Below, piece after piece: positions 17,701 to 25,300 of a DNA stretch of 64,000 nt (positions within the stretch are counted from its first letter, which is position 1; every line of letters begins with the position of its first letter). The notes beneath the pieces are model-generated. The model searched no databases. It was not told the origin of the DNA and worked only from the letters and a program-made list of their open reading frames with translations. The DNA is from a virus. Position numbers and translations under genes: made by a program. The stretch is taken from IMG/VR virus record IMGVR_UViG_3300047557_003487, positions 1 through 64,000 of that record. One strand, given 5' to 3'.

Positions 17701-17963
17701 CAGCTGTGGCGGTAAGATTGTTGTTCGAACAAAACGACCAAGTAGTAAGACAACAGTTCTTGGATAGTGTTAATCCAATCCTTGATTCAATCAGAAGAGA
17801 TAGAGGTCTTTACGATTTCCGTGTGACTGTATCATCTTCTCCTGAAGATTTGGATAGAAACACTTTAACAGGAAAGATTTACTTAAAACCAACGAAGGCG
17901 TTAGAATTCATAGATATTGAATTCTTCATCACACCAACAGGTGCTTCGTTTGAAAATATCTAA
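14739..17963 (+). CDS. 18: contractile tail sheath protein, gp18-like
   Basis: The 1074-residue protein starts VNQKVYVSPGVYTSETDLSF, the typical N-terminus of contractile sheaths, and contains VGVTTLGLVGETIKGPAFEP, PIFITNYDEFQAYFGG and YIAKSYLQQ. The C-terminal 150 residues carry the conserved sheath core: NPIATFADVGTVIWGNKTL, NVRRLLLQARKLISAVAVR, and ending with ALEFIDIEFFITPTGASF. T4 gp18 has 659 residues, so about 400 extra residues (roughly 110-400 and parts of 540-700, rich in Ser, Thr, Asn and Gly) form added surface domains. The sheath contracts to drive the tube through the envelope. A strong terminator follows the gene. Confidence 0.95.
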   Translation: MATQVNQKVYVSPGVYTSETDLSFVAQSVGVTTLGLVGETIKGPAFEPIFITNYDEFQAYFGGTEPTKFVNTQIPKYEAAYIAKSYLQQSNQLFVTRILGLSGYDAGPSWSIKVKANVDPTTIGFNPITPTPWSVNFTFNSSANTISFGSVFPYEIQSNLTEQYRMFDGSTSNIQADIIGFINNIIANNAISGNTGNIYGTLPEGDFYAFLAKYPNLNNVYLTDSMNIAGNDLTASSNDAWYYANFDNYSGDNYSGYSMDYGVTAIASGASSTYTGTLSGNVYTWSGTAFSDYNNMVVATLRSRGISLFENSASSNAHGPIYEVNSGGTVSGLSALTMVCSGQYSGVTKNPYETFLLSGITKDNDTFSFEVSLSAASSKFITKVLGFDNFGKSRQEVPIFVEEAYPASLAYAYNQSYIRGLDCELIGLPGARTEDSSSIAYNLEKYQSPMTPFLVSELRGNKVYKLFRFISISDGDAANVEVKVSIANLSFNNMTFDVLVRNFFDSDANPIVIEKFTNCNMDPASNNFVAKKIGSSNGEYALISKYIMVEMSDEAPIDALPCGFYGYTQREYGSVLNPSPVPQFKTKYYFPGETIYNPPFGTPSGGDNSVESAGDVVRRSYLGFSTVLGVDESLLTYKGKQNPNNWIVSPVPVDGASWNYLSKGFHMDSGATVVTIANSYQTSGTPAFECGVADFRFDPETQENPYYFIYSRKYTVCFAGGFDGWDIYREYRTNADRFQLGASGYLAGAAASTRYPTATGEGLFKRIVVENNTQDFANTDYYAYLLGILSFRNPEATNINVFATSAIDYVNNSNLVEEAIDMIQFQRADSVYIATTPDYQMFTPDGTNSLDIIYPQEAVDNLDNTGIDSNYTATYYPWILVRDTVNNTQIYLPPTGEVCRNLALTDNISFPWFASAGYTRGLVNSIKARVKLTQEDRDTLYQGRINPIATFADVGTVIWGNKTLQVADTALNRLNVRRLLLQARKLISAVAVRLLFEQNDQVVRQQFLDSVNPILDSIRRDRGLYDFRVTVSSSPEDLDRNTLTGKIYLKPTKALEFIDIEFFITPTGASFENI

Positions 17964-17970
17964 TAAAAAC

Positions 17971-17996
17971 GGGGGGACCAAATCCCCCCATTTTTT
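17971..17996 (+). terminator. intrinsic terminator after tail sheath
   Basis: GGGGGGA (17971-17977) pairs with TCCCCCC (17983-17989) around a five-base loop, followed by six T. The stem is 7 bp and very GC-rich for this genome. Confidence 0.85.
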
Positions 17997-18007
17997 AGCC
18001 TTATATA

Positions 18008-18838
18008 ATGAGAAAACAAATTTCAGAAGGGTTCAAAGATGAAAAAACCCCAGATTTAAAATATTACGCTTTTGACTGGGACGATAATATTGTGCACATG
18101 CCAACCAAAATCATTTTGAAAGACGATAAAGGTGATGAGGTCGGAATGTCTACGGAGGACTTTGCTGAGTACAGACATAAAGTAGGTAAAGGTGATTTTG
18201 ACTACGATGGTCACACAATTGTAGGTTATGCTGAAAACCCATTCAGAAACTTTAGAACAGAAGGAGACAAAGATTTTATAATCGATTCAATGAAAGCCAA
18301 GAAAGGACCAGCGTTTGATGACTTTAGAGAAGCTATTAATAACGGTTCAATATTTGCAATCATAACAGCCCGAGGACATAATCCTGAAACTTTAAAACAG
18401 GCGGTCTACAATTACATCGTCAATGACTTCGAAGGTATCTCAAAAGACGAGTTACTTAAAAATTTAAAAAAATACAGGTCTTTCTTAGGTGAAGATGAAA
18501 TGTCTGATAAAGAATTAATCGACACATACTTGGCGTTGAACAAATACCACCCCGTTTCTTTTGGAGACGAAGGAGGGGCCACAAACCCCGAAGAAGCAAA
18601 GGTCAAAGCAATGAATGATTTTGTGGATTACATAAAGGGGATGGCTGCAATACTTAATAAAAAAGCCTGGTTAAAAAACGATTTAGGACACAAATTCACA
18701 CCTACTAAACCAATGATAGGCTTTTCAGATGATGACCCTAAAAACGTAGAAGTAATGAGAAAAGCATTTAAAGATAAACCAGATAATTTAGTTAAGACTT
18801 ATTCTACTGCTGGAGGAATTAAGAAGGAAGTGCAATAA
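18008..18838 (+). CDS. HAD-superfamily phosphatase-like protein
   Basis: The protein has 276 residues. Motif I is YAFDWDDNIVHMP, with D23 as nucleophile and D25 as acid/base; motif II is AIITARGHN near 115-123; motif IV is IGFSDDDPKNVEVM near 238. These are the HAD phosphohydrolase motifs, in the right order. An insertion between I and II (about residues 35-100) acts as a cap. It lies between the sheath terminator and the tube gene, an unusual place for an enzyme. The substrate is unknown; T4 PseT has a HAD 3'-phosphatase domain, but no kinase P-loop is present here. It may modify nucleotides or RNA ends. Confidence 0.75.
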   Translation: MRKQISEGFKDEKTPDLKYYAFDWDDNIVHMPTKIILKDDKGDEVGMSTEDFAEYRHKVGKGDFDYDGHTIVGYAENPFRNFRTEGDKDFIIDSMKAKKGPAFDDFREAINNGSIFAIITARGHNPETLKQAVYNYIVNDFEGISKDELLKNLKKYRSFLGEDEMSDKELIDTYLALNKYHPVSFGDEGGATNPEEAKVKAMNDFVDYIKGMAAILNKKAWLKNDLGHKFTPTKPMIGFSDDDPKNVEVMRKAFKDKPDNLVKTYSTAGGIKKEVQ

Positions 18839-18889
18839 AGGTACTTTTTTTAAAAATTGAAGTAAATAGAAAAATTTTATACTTACCTA

Positions 18890-18896
18890 TATTTAT
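18890..18896 (+). promoter_or_regulatory. TATTTAT motif upstream of tail tube
   Basis: The 7-mer lies within TATATTTATAT, 34 nt before the tube ATG. The rest of the 92-nt gap is AT-rich without a clear hairpin. Confidence 0.45.
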
Positions 18897-18930
18897 ATCA
18901 TATAAACACTGAAAACAAAAATTTAATAAT

Positions 18931-19419
18931 ATGGCTGATTTACTGATGAAAATGCCGATACCTTACGAACCGAAACGTCAGAATCGATTCATCTTAAGGT
19001 TTCCTTCAAGTTTGGGGATTAATGAGTGGTTTGTAGAGACCGCGGCAAGACCTTCTATCAAAATCGCAGCAACTGAAATTCAGTTCTTGAATACATCAAC
19101 TTTCGTTGCGGGTAGATTCAATTGGGACCCAATCTCTGTGAAATTTAGAGACCCAATCGGTCCATCAGCAGCTCAAGCTCTAATGGAATGGGTTCGTCTA
19201 CACGCTGAATCTGTAACAGGACGTATGGGATATGCTGCGGGTTATAAAAAAGATATCGACCTCGAAATGCTTGACCCAACAGGTGTGGTTGTAGAAAAGT
19301 GGATTCTTTATGGAACATTCTTAACAGACGTTAACTTTGGTTCATTGAGTTACGCTACAGACGCACTTGCAGATATTACTTGTAGTTTGAGAATGGATAG
19401 ATGTGTGTTAGTGTACTAA
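18931..19419 (+). CDS. 19: tail tube protein, gp19-like
   Basis: A 162-residue protein, the same size as T4 gp19 (163). Key segments are KRQNRFILRFPSSLGINEWFVETAARPSIK, FNWDPISVKFRDPIGPSAAQALMEWVR, DLEMLDPTGVVVEKWILYGTFLTDV and YATDALADITCSLRMDRCVLVY. This is the gp19/Hcp-type beta-barrel that stacks as hexamers to form the inner tube. It has its own upstream TATTTAT motif and a downstream terminator, so it can be made at high level as a single-gene unit. The assignment is firm. Confidence 0.95.
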   Translation: MADLLMKMPIPYEPKRQNRFILRFPSSLGINEWFVETAARPSIKIAATEIQFLNTSTFVAGRFNWDPISVKFRDPIGPSAAQALMEWVRLHAESVTGRMGYAAGYKKDIDLEMLDPTGVVVEKWILYGTFLTDVNFGSLSYATDALADITCSLRMDRCVLVY

Positions 19420-19453
19420 TACTATATACAAAAACTTAAAACCTTTTATATTT

Positions 19454-19489
19454 AACCGTAAAGACATAAACTTTACGGTTATTTTTTTT
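19454..19489 (+). terminator. intrinsic terminator after tail tube
   Basis: AACCGTAAAG (19454-19463) pairs perfectly with CTTTACGGTT (19471-19480) around a seven-base loop, followed by an eight-T run. It ends 3 nt before the next ATG. Confidence 0.9.
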
Positions 19490-19491
19490 AT

Positions 19492-20235
19492 ATGGACGAA
19501 CAATCAAGACAGTATGGTCAACAAAATTTAACGTTACCACACGACATAGTACAACTTCCTTCAGAAGGATTATTTTACAAAAATAAAAAGAAAGCGGTTA
19601 AGGTGGGATATCTTACTGCCGCTGATGAAAATATTTTAATGGGTGGGGGAAACGACCTAACATATACCTTATTGAGAAATAAGTTATACGAACCAGACAT
19701 GAAAATAGATGATATGTTAGAAGGTGATGTGGAGGCTATTCTTGTGTTTTTAAGAAATACAGGTTTTGGACCAGAAGTTGAATTAAATTTAACAGACCCA
19801 CAAACGAGAAAATCTTTTAAGACGACAGTTCTGTTGGACCAACTTTCAATTATAAAAGGAGTTGCACCATCAGAAGACGGGACATTTACAGTAAAACTTC
19901 CAAAGTCTGAAGCGGTTATCAAATTAAAACCTATGACTTATGGTGAGATTAATGAAATCCAAAAAATGATTGATTCATATCCTGCAGGAAGAACCGCACC
20001 AAGGGTAACATGGAGACTCAACAAAGAAATTGTAGAGGTAAACGGAAACCCTGATAAAGGAGAAATTGCTAAATTTGTTGAATCAATGCCAATTGGTGAT
20101 TCAAAATTTATTAGACAATTCATGAATGAAAATGAACCAAGGCTGGATATGACCAGAGAAGCAATAGCCCCGTCAGGAGAAAAACTAACAGTGAATGTTG
20201 GTTTCGGGGTTGAATTTTTTCGTGCTTTCTTCTGA
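19492..20235 (+). CDS. 26: baseplate hub assembly protein, T4 gp26-like
   Basis: A 247-residue protein of the T4 gp26 family. The N-terminal signature is HDIVQLPSEGLFYKNKKKAVKVGYLTAADENIL, followed by LEGDVEAILVFLRNTGFG, the alpha-beta core found in gp26 and related tail-assembly proteins. It ends GFGVEFFRAFF, which looks like the natural domain end. T4 gp26 is needed for assembling the central hub; it is 208 residues. The last 41 nt overlap a second frame (20195-20374). The start lies 3 nt after the terminator of the tube gene and no promoter motif fits in between, so expression may come from read-through or an internal signal. Confidence 0.8.
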   Translation: MDEQSRQYGQQNLTLPHDIVQLPSEGLFYKNKKKAVKVGYLTAADENILMGGGNDLTYTLLRNKLYEPDMKIDDMLEGDVEAILVFLRNTGFGPEVELNLTDPQTRKSFKTTVLLDQLSIIKGVAPSEDGTFTVKLPKSEAVIKLKPMTYGEINEIQKMIDSYPAGRTAPRVTWRLNKEIVEVNGNPDKGEIAKFVESMPIGDSKFIRQFMNENEPRLDMTREAIAPSGEKLTVNVGFGVEFFRAFF

Positions 20236-20374
20236 TTATAGAAAAGGACAAATAGATGAGTTCTATTATTTGAACAAACTCTTAGGTATAAGTTGGGTAG
20301 ATTTTGAAACGATGCCACTATTTGTTAGAAAATATCTTTTGGATAAATGGATTGAAGATAATAGAAAGGACTGA
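20195..20374 (+). CDS. overlapping small tail-assembly ORF, possibly reached by +1 frameshift
   Basis: This 59-residue frame lies +1 relative to the gp26-like gene. It starts at ATG 20195 (MLVSGLNFF) and runs to TGA 20374. The unique part reads as DEFYYLNKLLGISWVDFETM then PLFVRKYLLDKWIEDN: helical, charged, and similar in style to small helical extensions of tail chaperones (gp51-like position in T4). The shared region has TTT TTT CGT (20215-20223), where a +1 slip of tRNA-Phe from TTT to TTC would fuse it to the gp26-like protein. Whether it is made alone or as a fusion cannot be decided by sequence. Its stop lies inside the terminator stem. Confidence 0.6.
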   Translation: MLVSGLNFFVLSSDYRKGQIDEFYYLNKLLGISWVDFETMPLFVRKYLLDKWIEDNRKD

Positions 20375-20389
20375 AAAATCAGTCCTTTT
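20365..20389 (+). terminator. intrinsic terminator overlapping stop codon of small ORF
   Basis: AAAGGACTGA (20365-20374) pairs perfectly with TCAGTCCTTT (20379-20388) around AAAA; T4 follows. The left arm includes the TGA stop of the overlapping ORF. Confidence 0.8.
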
Positions 20390-20390
20390 G

Positions 20391-20397
20391 TATTTAT
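20391..20397 (+). promoter_or_regulatory. TATTTAT motif upstream of tape measure
   Basis: The 7-mer begins 2 nt after the terminator hairpin and lies 16 nt before the tape measure ATG, a compact terminator-promoter junction. Confidence 0.5.
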
Positions 20398-20413
20398 ATA
20401 ATATTAAGAATGT

Positions 20414-22282
20414 ATGGCACCTGATAATTTAAATTACGGTACACCACCAAGTAGTGATGATATAGGTAGTTTTGGTAAGAATCTTGAAAGCATGCTCAAG
20501 ATTGGTGTACGTGATTTTGCGGACGCAATCACAAGGCTAACGAACAGTGCGAACATTATTAACAAAACCTTCACCCAAGGACGACAAAGAGTTGTAGAAC
20601 TTCAACAAGCGGTTGCCGACACAGTACCAAGTGTTAACAGAATTGGAGGTACGTTATCGGATGTTGAAAATACAATTTCAAAAGTTGCTGAGGCTTCTAG
20701 AAGAAACGTTATTGCCAATACAGAAGATGTAACAAAGCTTGTTGCTGCAACTAAAGTCTTGAATGAAGACGCGGAAGTTCTTACTAACGCATTCATGGAC
20801 GTTGGTATGAGTGTAAGTCAGATTGGACCAGAATTAGAAAGCTCAATCAGATATGTTCAAAGTATTGGTGGAAACGCCTCAGAGGTTGTTAAGATGATGA
20901 GAACCAATATGGACCAACTCAATCGTTACCAATTTGAAGGTGGAGTACAAGGACTTACAAAAATGGCGGCTCAAGCATCAATGTTGAGATTCGACATGAA
21001 CGAGACTTTTAGATTGGCGGACAAAGTTATGTCTCCTGAAAATGCGATTGAGGTTGCATCCGCTTTCCAAAGATTAGGAGTGTCTGCAGGAAACTTAGTT
21101 GACCCTTTCCAATTGATGAATCAATCAATTAATGACCCTTCAGGTCTTCAAGACAGTTTAGCCCAAGTTTCAAAACAATTCACTTATTTTGATGAAAAAA
21201 CAAAATCTTTCAAAATTAACCCACAAGGTGTAATGATATTGAAAGAAATGGAAGCCCAAACAGGTGTAAGTGCTAAAGAGTTGAGCAAGATGGGACTTGC
21301 AGCAGCTGAGCTTGATAAAAGACTTTCTGCTGTTAGTGCAGCGGGACTTAAGGTCGGTAGCGAAGAGGACAAACAATTTTTGGCAAATATTGCTAAAATG
21401 GGTGAAGGGGGTGAGTATGAAGTTCAAATCAAAGATGATAAAGGTCAAATGCAGACCAGAAAACTATCGGAGATTACCCAAACAGAATTCGATAAATTAA
21501 TCAAAGAGCAAAAAGACGGACCAAAAACATTAGAAGAACTTGCAAGAAGTCAGATGAACCTGACTCAACTTATGGAAGCTGACGTTTCCGCAATCCGTAA
21601 CAAAATTGTTGGAGGTGTATCCACAGCAGCCCCTGTACTCAATAACTTAGAAGGATTCAGAAATATTACAGATGTAATCGGTGGACTGTTATCCGATGCC
21701 AAAAAATCGGGTACCACAAAAGGAGTTAGAGAAGATACCGAAAAGTTCATATACGGTACGGAACAGATGTTCAAAGATTTGAAAGACCCATCCAAAAATG
21801 GACTCACTGTTCTAACATCATATGCCAAAGATTTTGGTTCGGCTTTGAAAGAAAGAGGTCTCAATATAATGGACAGATTGAAAGAAGTTACTCAAGAGGC
21901 TCGACAAGGTATTAAGGGAAATGATTTGGCTTCAAGAACCGCCAGAGGAATTTTGAGTAGTGTGCCTGGTCAATCAACTTCATCAGTTACTCCATCATCG
22001 AACCAAAGTAGAACAGAACAAATACAACAAGAAGTGAAGTCTGTTGCTCAAAGTTACGGGGCAAGCTCATCCACAAAGATTGATATGGGTGGTAAAATTG
22101 TGATTGATATTAACTTCAACGGTGCTCAAGGATTGACTCAAGAACAGATTAATCAAATTACAAAAATACTTTCAGACAAGTTGAGTGGAACAGAGTTCCA
22201 AAATTATATTATCAACGTTCAAAGTGCTTCAAAACAATCTCCAACACAAAGACAAGGGTCAAATACTTATGGTGGTGGATAA
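20414..22282 (+). CDS. tail tape measure protein (gp29-like)
   Basis: The 622-residue protein is dominated by long amphipathic helices: VRDFADAITRLTNSANIINK, QRVVELQQAVADTV and NTISKVAEASRRNVIANTED near the N-terminus and long helical stretches to about 470. The last 100 residues are Ser/Gln-rich with a beta segment (GKIVIDINFNGAQGL). This fits a tape measure, which sets tail length and is threaded through the tube; T4 gp29 has 590 residues. It follows the gp26-like gene and precedes the hub region, as expected. No transmembrane helix of strong hydrophobicity is evident. The call rests on composition, size and location. Confidence 0.75.
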   Translation: MAPDNLNYGTPPSSDDIGSFGKNLESMLKIGVRDFADAITRLTNSANIINKTFTQGRQRVVELQQAVADTVPSVNRIGGTLSDVENTISKVAEASRRNVIANTEDVTKLVAATKVLNEDAEVLTNAFMDVGMSVSQIGPELESSIRYVQSIGGNASEVVKMMRTNMDQLNRYQFEGGVQGLTKMAAQASMLRFDMNETFRLADKVMSPENAIEVASAFQRLGVSAGNLVDPFQLMNQSINDPSGLQDSLAQVSKQFTYFDEKTKSFKINPQGVMILKEMEAQTGVSAKELSKMGLAAAELDKRLSAVSAAGLKVGSEEDKQFLANIAKMGEGGEYEVQIKDDKGQMQTRKLSEITQTEFDKLIKEQKDGPKTLEELARSQMNLTQLMEADVSAIRNKIVGGVSTAAPVLNNLEGFRNITDVIGGLLSDAKKSGTTKGVREDTEKFIYGTEQMFKDLKDPSKNGLTVLTSYAKDFGSALKERGLNIMDRLKEVTQEARQGIKGNDLASRTARGILSSVPGQSTSSVTPSSNQSRTEQIQQEVKSVAQSYGASSSTKIDMGGKIVIDINFNGAQGLTQEQINQITKILSDKLSGTEFQNYIINVQSASKQSPTQRQGSNTYGGG

Positions 22283-22302
22283 CAAAAAAATTATCCCTAA
22301 CC

Positions 22303-22309
22303 TATTTAT
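22303..22309 (+). promoter_or_regulatory. TATTTAT motif upstream of giant baseplate protein
   Basis: The sequence TATTTATATAAAAAG lies 13 nt before ATG 22323 and is identical to the motif before the gene at 35476. Confidence 0.5.
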
Positions 22310-22322
22310 ATAAAAAGATTTG

Positions 22323-25300
22323 ATGGCAAGTTTATTAGATTTTTCTGCAACAAACGGTTTTAGAAAAAAGCTCCTAACTAGGAACTTAACACCGTATGCC
22401 AAAGCCCCAAATCGACCAACACTTCCAATAGATACAACTTATGTTCAGACCGATAGTTCTGTTCAAGACAGTCCAGATAAATTAATTGACGAACCAAGTT
22501 TTGCAAACAAACTATATCCACTCAATGAGTGGGGTTCTGAAGGTGGATACAAACAAGTTCCAGACCCAACAGGATTATTAAATACGAAATCAAATAAGGG
22601 AGAGTATGGACCAGGTCAACAGGACGCAAAAATAATAGACCAATCTCAAGTTGCATCTAATAAAGGTTTCGGAAGTATTTCTCCAGCTTGGAAACCTTTG
22701 AATGCTTATGCGAACGGAACACAGACATCTTTAGATAGTGGTGAATACATCACACAACCAGACTTTGTGGTGGGCGGTACTAGGTTATACAACAATCAAC
22801 CATATCCAACAACCTTTAACCCATCATCATACGGACCCGTAGGAATTTTATTATCGAGAGACCCACTCGGAAGTAATGGACTTTTGAGTCAAGACTCTTT
22901 TATTGCCAAACTAGGTGCTCAGACTCTTAGAAAATCATTCGAAGAAAGAATAGCACAACAAATTTATCAAAACACTGCAGCAAGAGCAAATTTATTCAGT
23001 GTAGATAGTGGAATTGACGTAGTGAATTTAGTAACAGGAAGGGTGCCTCTGATAGAACCTAATTGGACTATTACAGTACCTTCAAATCCAATTTTAGCCG
23101 CCACAGATTTTGCTTTGAGATTGGCTGGAAGTATAATTCCTGTATCACCGATTCCTGGTTCTTATTGGGACACGTCAATAAATTCAGGACAGCCAACAAC
23201 AATACAACAGTTACAAAATGCTTTTAGGAGAAGTACAGTAGGTAACTTTTTCAATAGATTATTGGGGGCACCTCAGACGGGTTCACAACTTTTCTTGAAC
23301 AATACTGGTGGCGGACAAAGGTCTATACTTTTTAGAAACATTAACTTCAATAAGTATAAACCAAGTTATGATAGAGGATTCCTAAATAGAGGTGGTGGTG
23401 CATTAGTTGGTGGTGTATCAAATAACTCGAACTACTACGTCGGTTCAAGAAGCTCAGAACCGTCACAAGTCTTCTCACCACCAGGTGCCCTACCTGTTAA
23501 CGACTTTGGTGTTGTTCAACAGTCTCCTGTCTTTGGACCTACTGAACTTGCACAACTATACGAAGGACCAAGTAAAGAAATTAAGTTAGGTGCCAACGGC
23601 CCAACATATGGTAATGGTGGTGGTATTGAAGGTGGATTTACATGGGTATCTCCAAAATATAAAGGAAATGCTGGTAAGAGAGTTGGGTTAGGGGGTGAGA
23701 TAACAAGTGAAGACGAAGATTTTAAACCATCATCATATAATTCAACCGAATCAACAGAAAGAACTTTCAGAGAAGGTTCAATTCTTGACGACACCCAAAG
23801 GTTAATTAATAGTCAACCGCAAGGAGGTAAGAGATTACAACACGTAGGAAATGCCATAGACCAAGTATCCAAAGTATTCAATGATGGATACAAAGAAATG
23901 ACCAAAGGTTCAAGAGTTTATAGATATGTTGGTGACCCTGGTCAAGAAGTTGGTACTGAATACTGTAGAGTTTTTGCTAAAGATACTCCATATCTTCAAT
24001 ACAACGACTTACAAAAAGCCGACGGTATCACAACACAAGGAAGAAGATTTTCTGACTCAGTTTTGGATAACACATACAATTTGAATATTGTTCCTAATAA
24101 ACAAGAAGGAGGTCAAAGTTCAACGAATTTGATTGGAACTGAAAACAATGCTTTTGCGAAAAAATACATGTTTTCACTCGAAAACTTGGCTTGGAGAACA
24201 TCATCAAGTCCTGGATATTCTGTATCTGATTTGCCAATTTGTGAAAGAGGACCAAATGGTGGTAGAGTTATGTGGTTCCCACCATATGGATTAACCTTTA
24301 GTGAAAGTGTTTCTGCGAACTGGAACTCAAGTGATTTCTTAGGAAGGCCTGAACCAATATACACATACAAGTCAACACAGAGAGGTGGTACACTATCATG
24401 GAAAATAGTTGTTGACCACCCTTCCGTGTTAAATGTTATCGTTAACAAAGTACTTTCCAACGAAACAAACGCAACAAGAGTTAACAGTATTCTCGATTCG
24501 TTCTTTGCTGGATGTAGAAAATATGACTTATATGAGTTAGCTAAAAGATATTGGAAAGTGAATCCGAACGACTTGTATCAATTACAAGAAGCGATTACTT
24601 CTAAAAAACTTTCCCGTGAACAAATTGAATGGTCTAAGTCTACAATTCAAACAGGTGTTGATGGAGGTCAAGGGCAACCTTTAGCGCAGGGTACAAGTAC
24701 TACAGTTTCTCTGAAAGATTATGAACAAATAGGTTTATACTTTGGAAATGATTATCCTAAACAAGGTAGTGTAACAAACTACTCAAATGAATTTTCAAGG
24801 TACACATCTACTTCCAATATAGATTATTACAAATCAAAAAGTCCGAGTACTGCGGCACAGACAACATCTTTTTTCGACAACGTTGTAAAACCGAACTATA
24901 AAATTGCACAAAAAATGGTTACTGACTTAGCCACAAAATTAAGTGGCTCCACAGGAACAATAACCATAACAATTGACTCAAGTTGTTCTGCGCCCGCAAC
25001 AGTTCAATACAACCAAGAACTCTCCAAAAGAAGAGTTGAATCCGCCGTCTTATTCTTTTCACAACAAGATGCTTTGAAGAAATTTATTGAAGAAAAAAGA
25101 CTTTTAATAGTTCCTTCGAAAGGTTTAGGAGAATCAACAAGAACTCAACCTAAACAGTTCAAGGTTGCGGACCCAACCGACCCAAAAGATTTCACTTTAG
25201 GTAATACTGTGAGATGTACAGACGAAGACAAGACAGTCCCTGTAGTTGGTGGCGACGTACAAGTTGAAGCTAAAGAAATTTTTACATATGGGGCCATGGC

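Noticed and set aside
23407-24460. Alternative plus and minus frames inside the 1696-residue gene
   Set aside because: They are covered by one long frame with continuous structural-protein composition.
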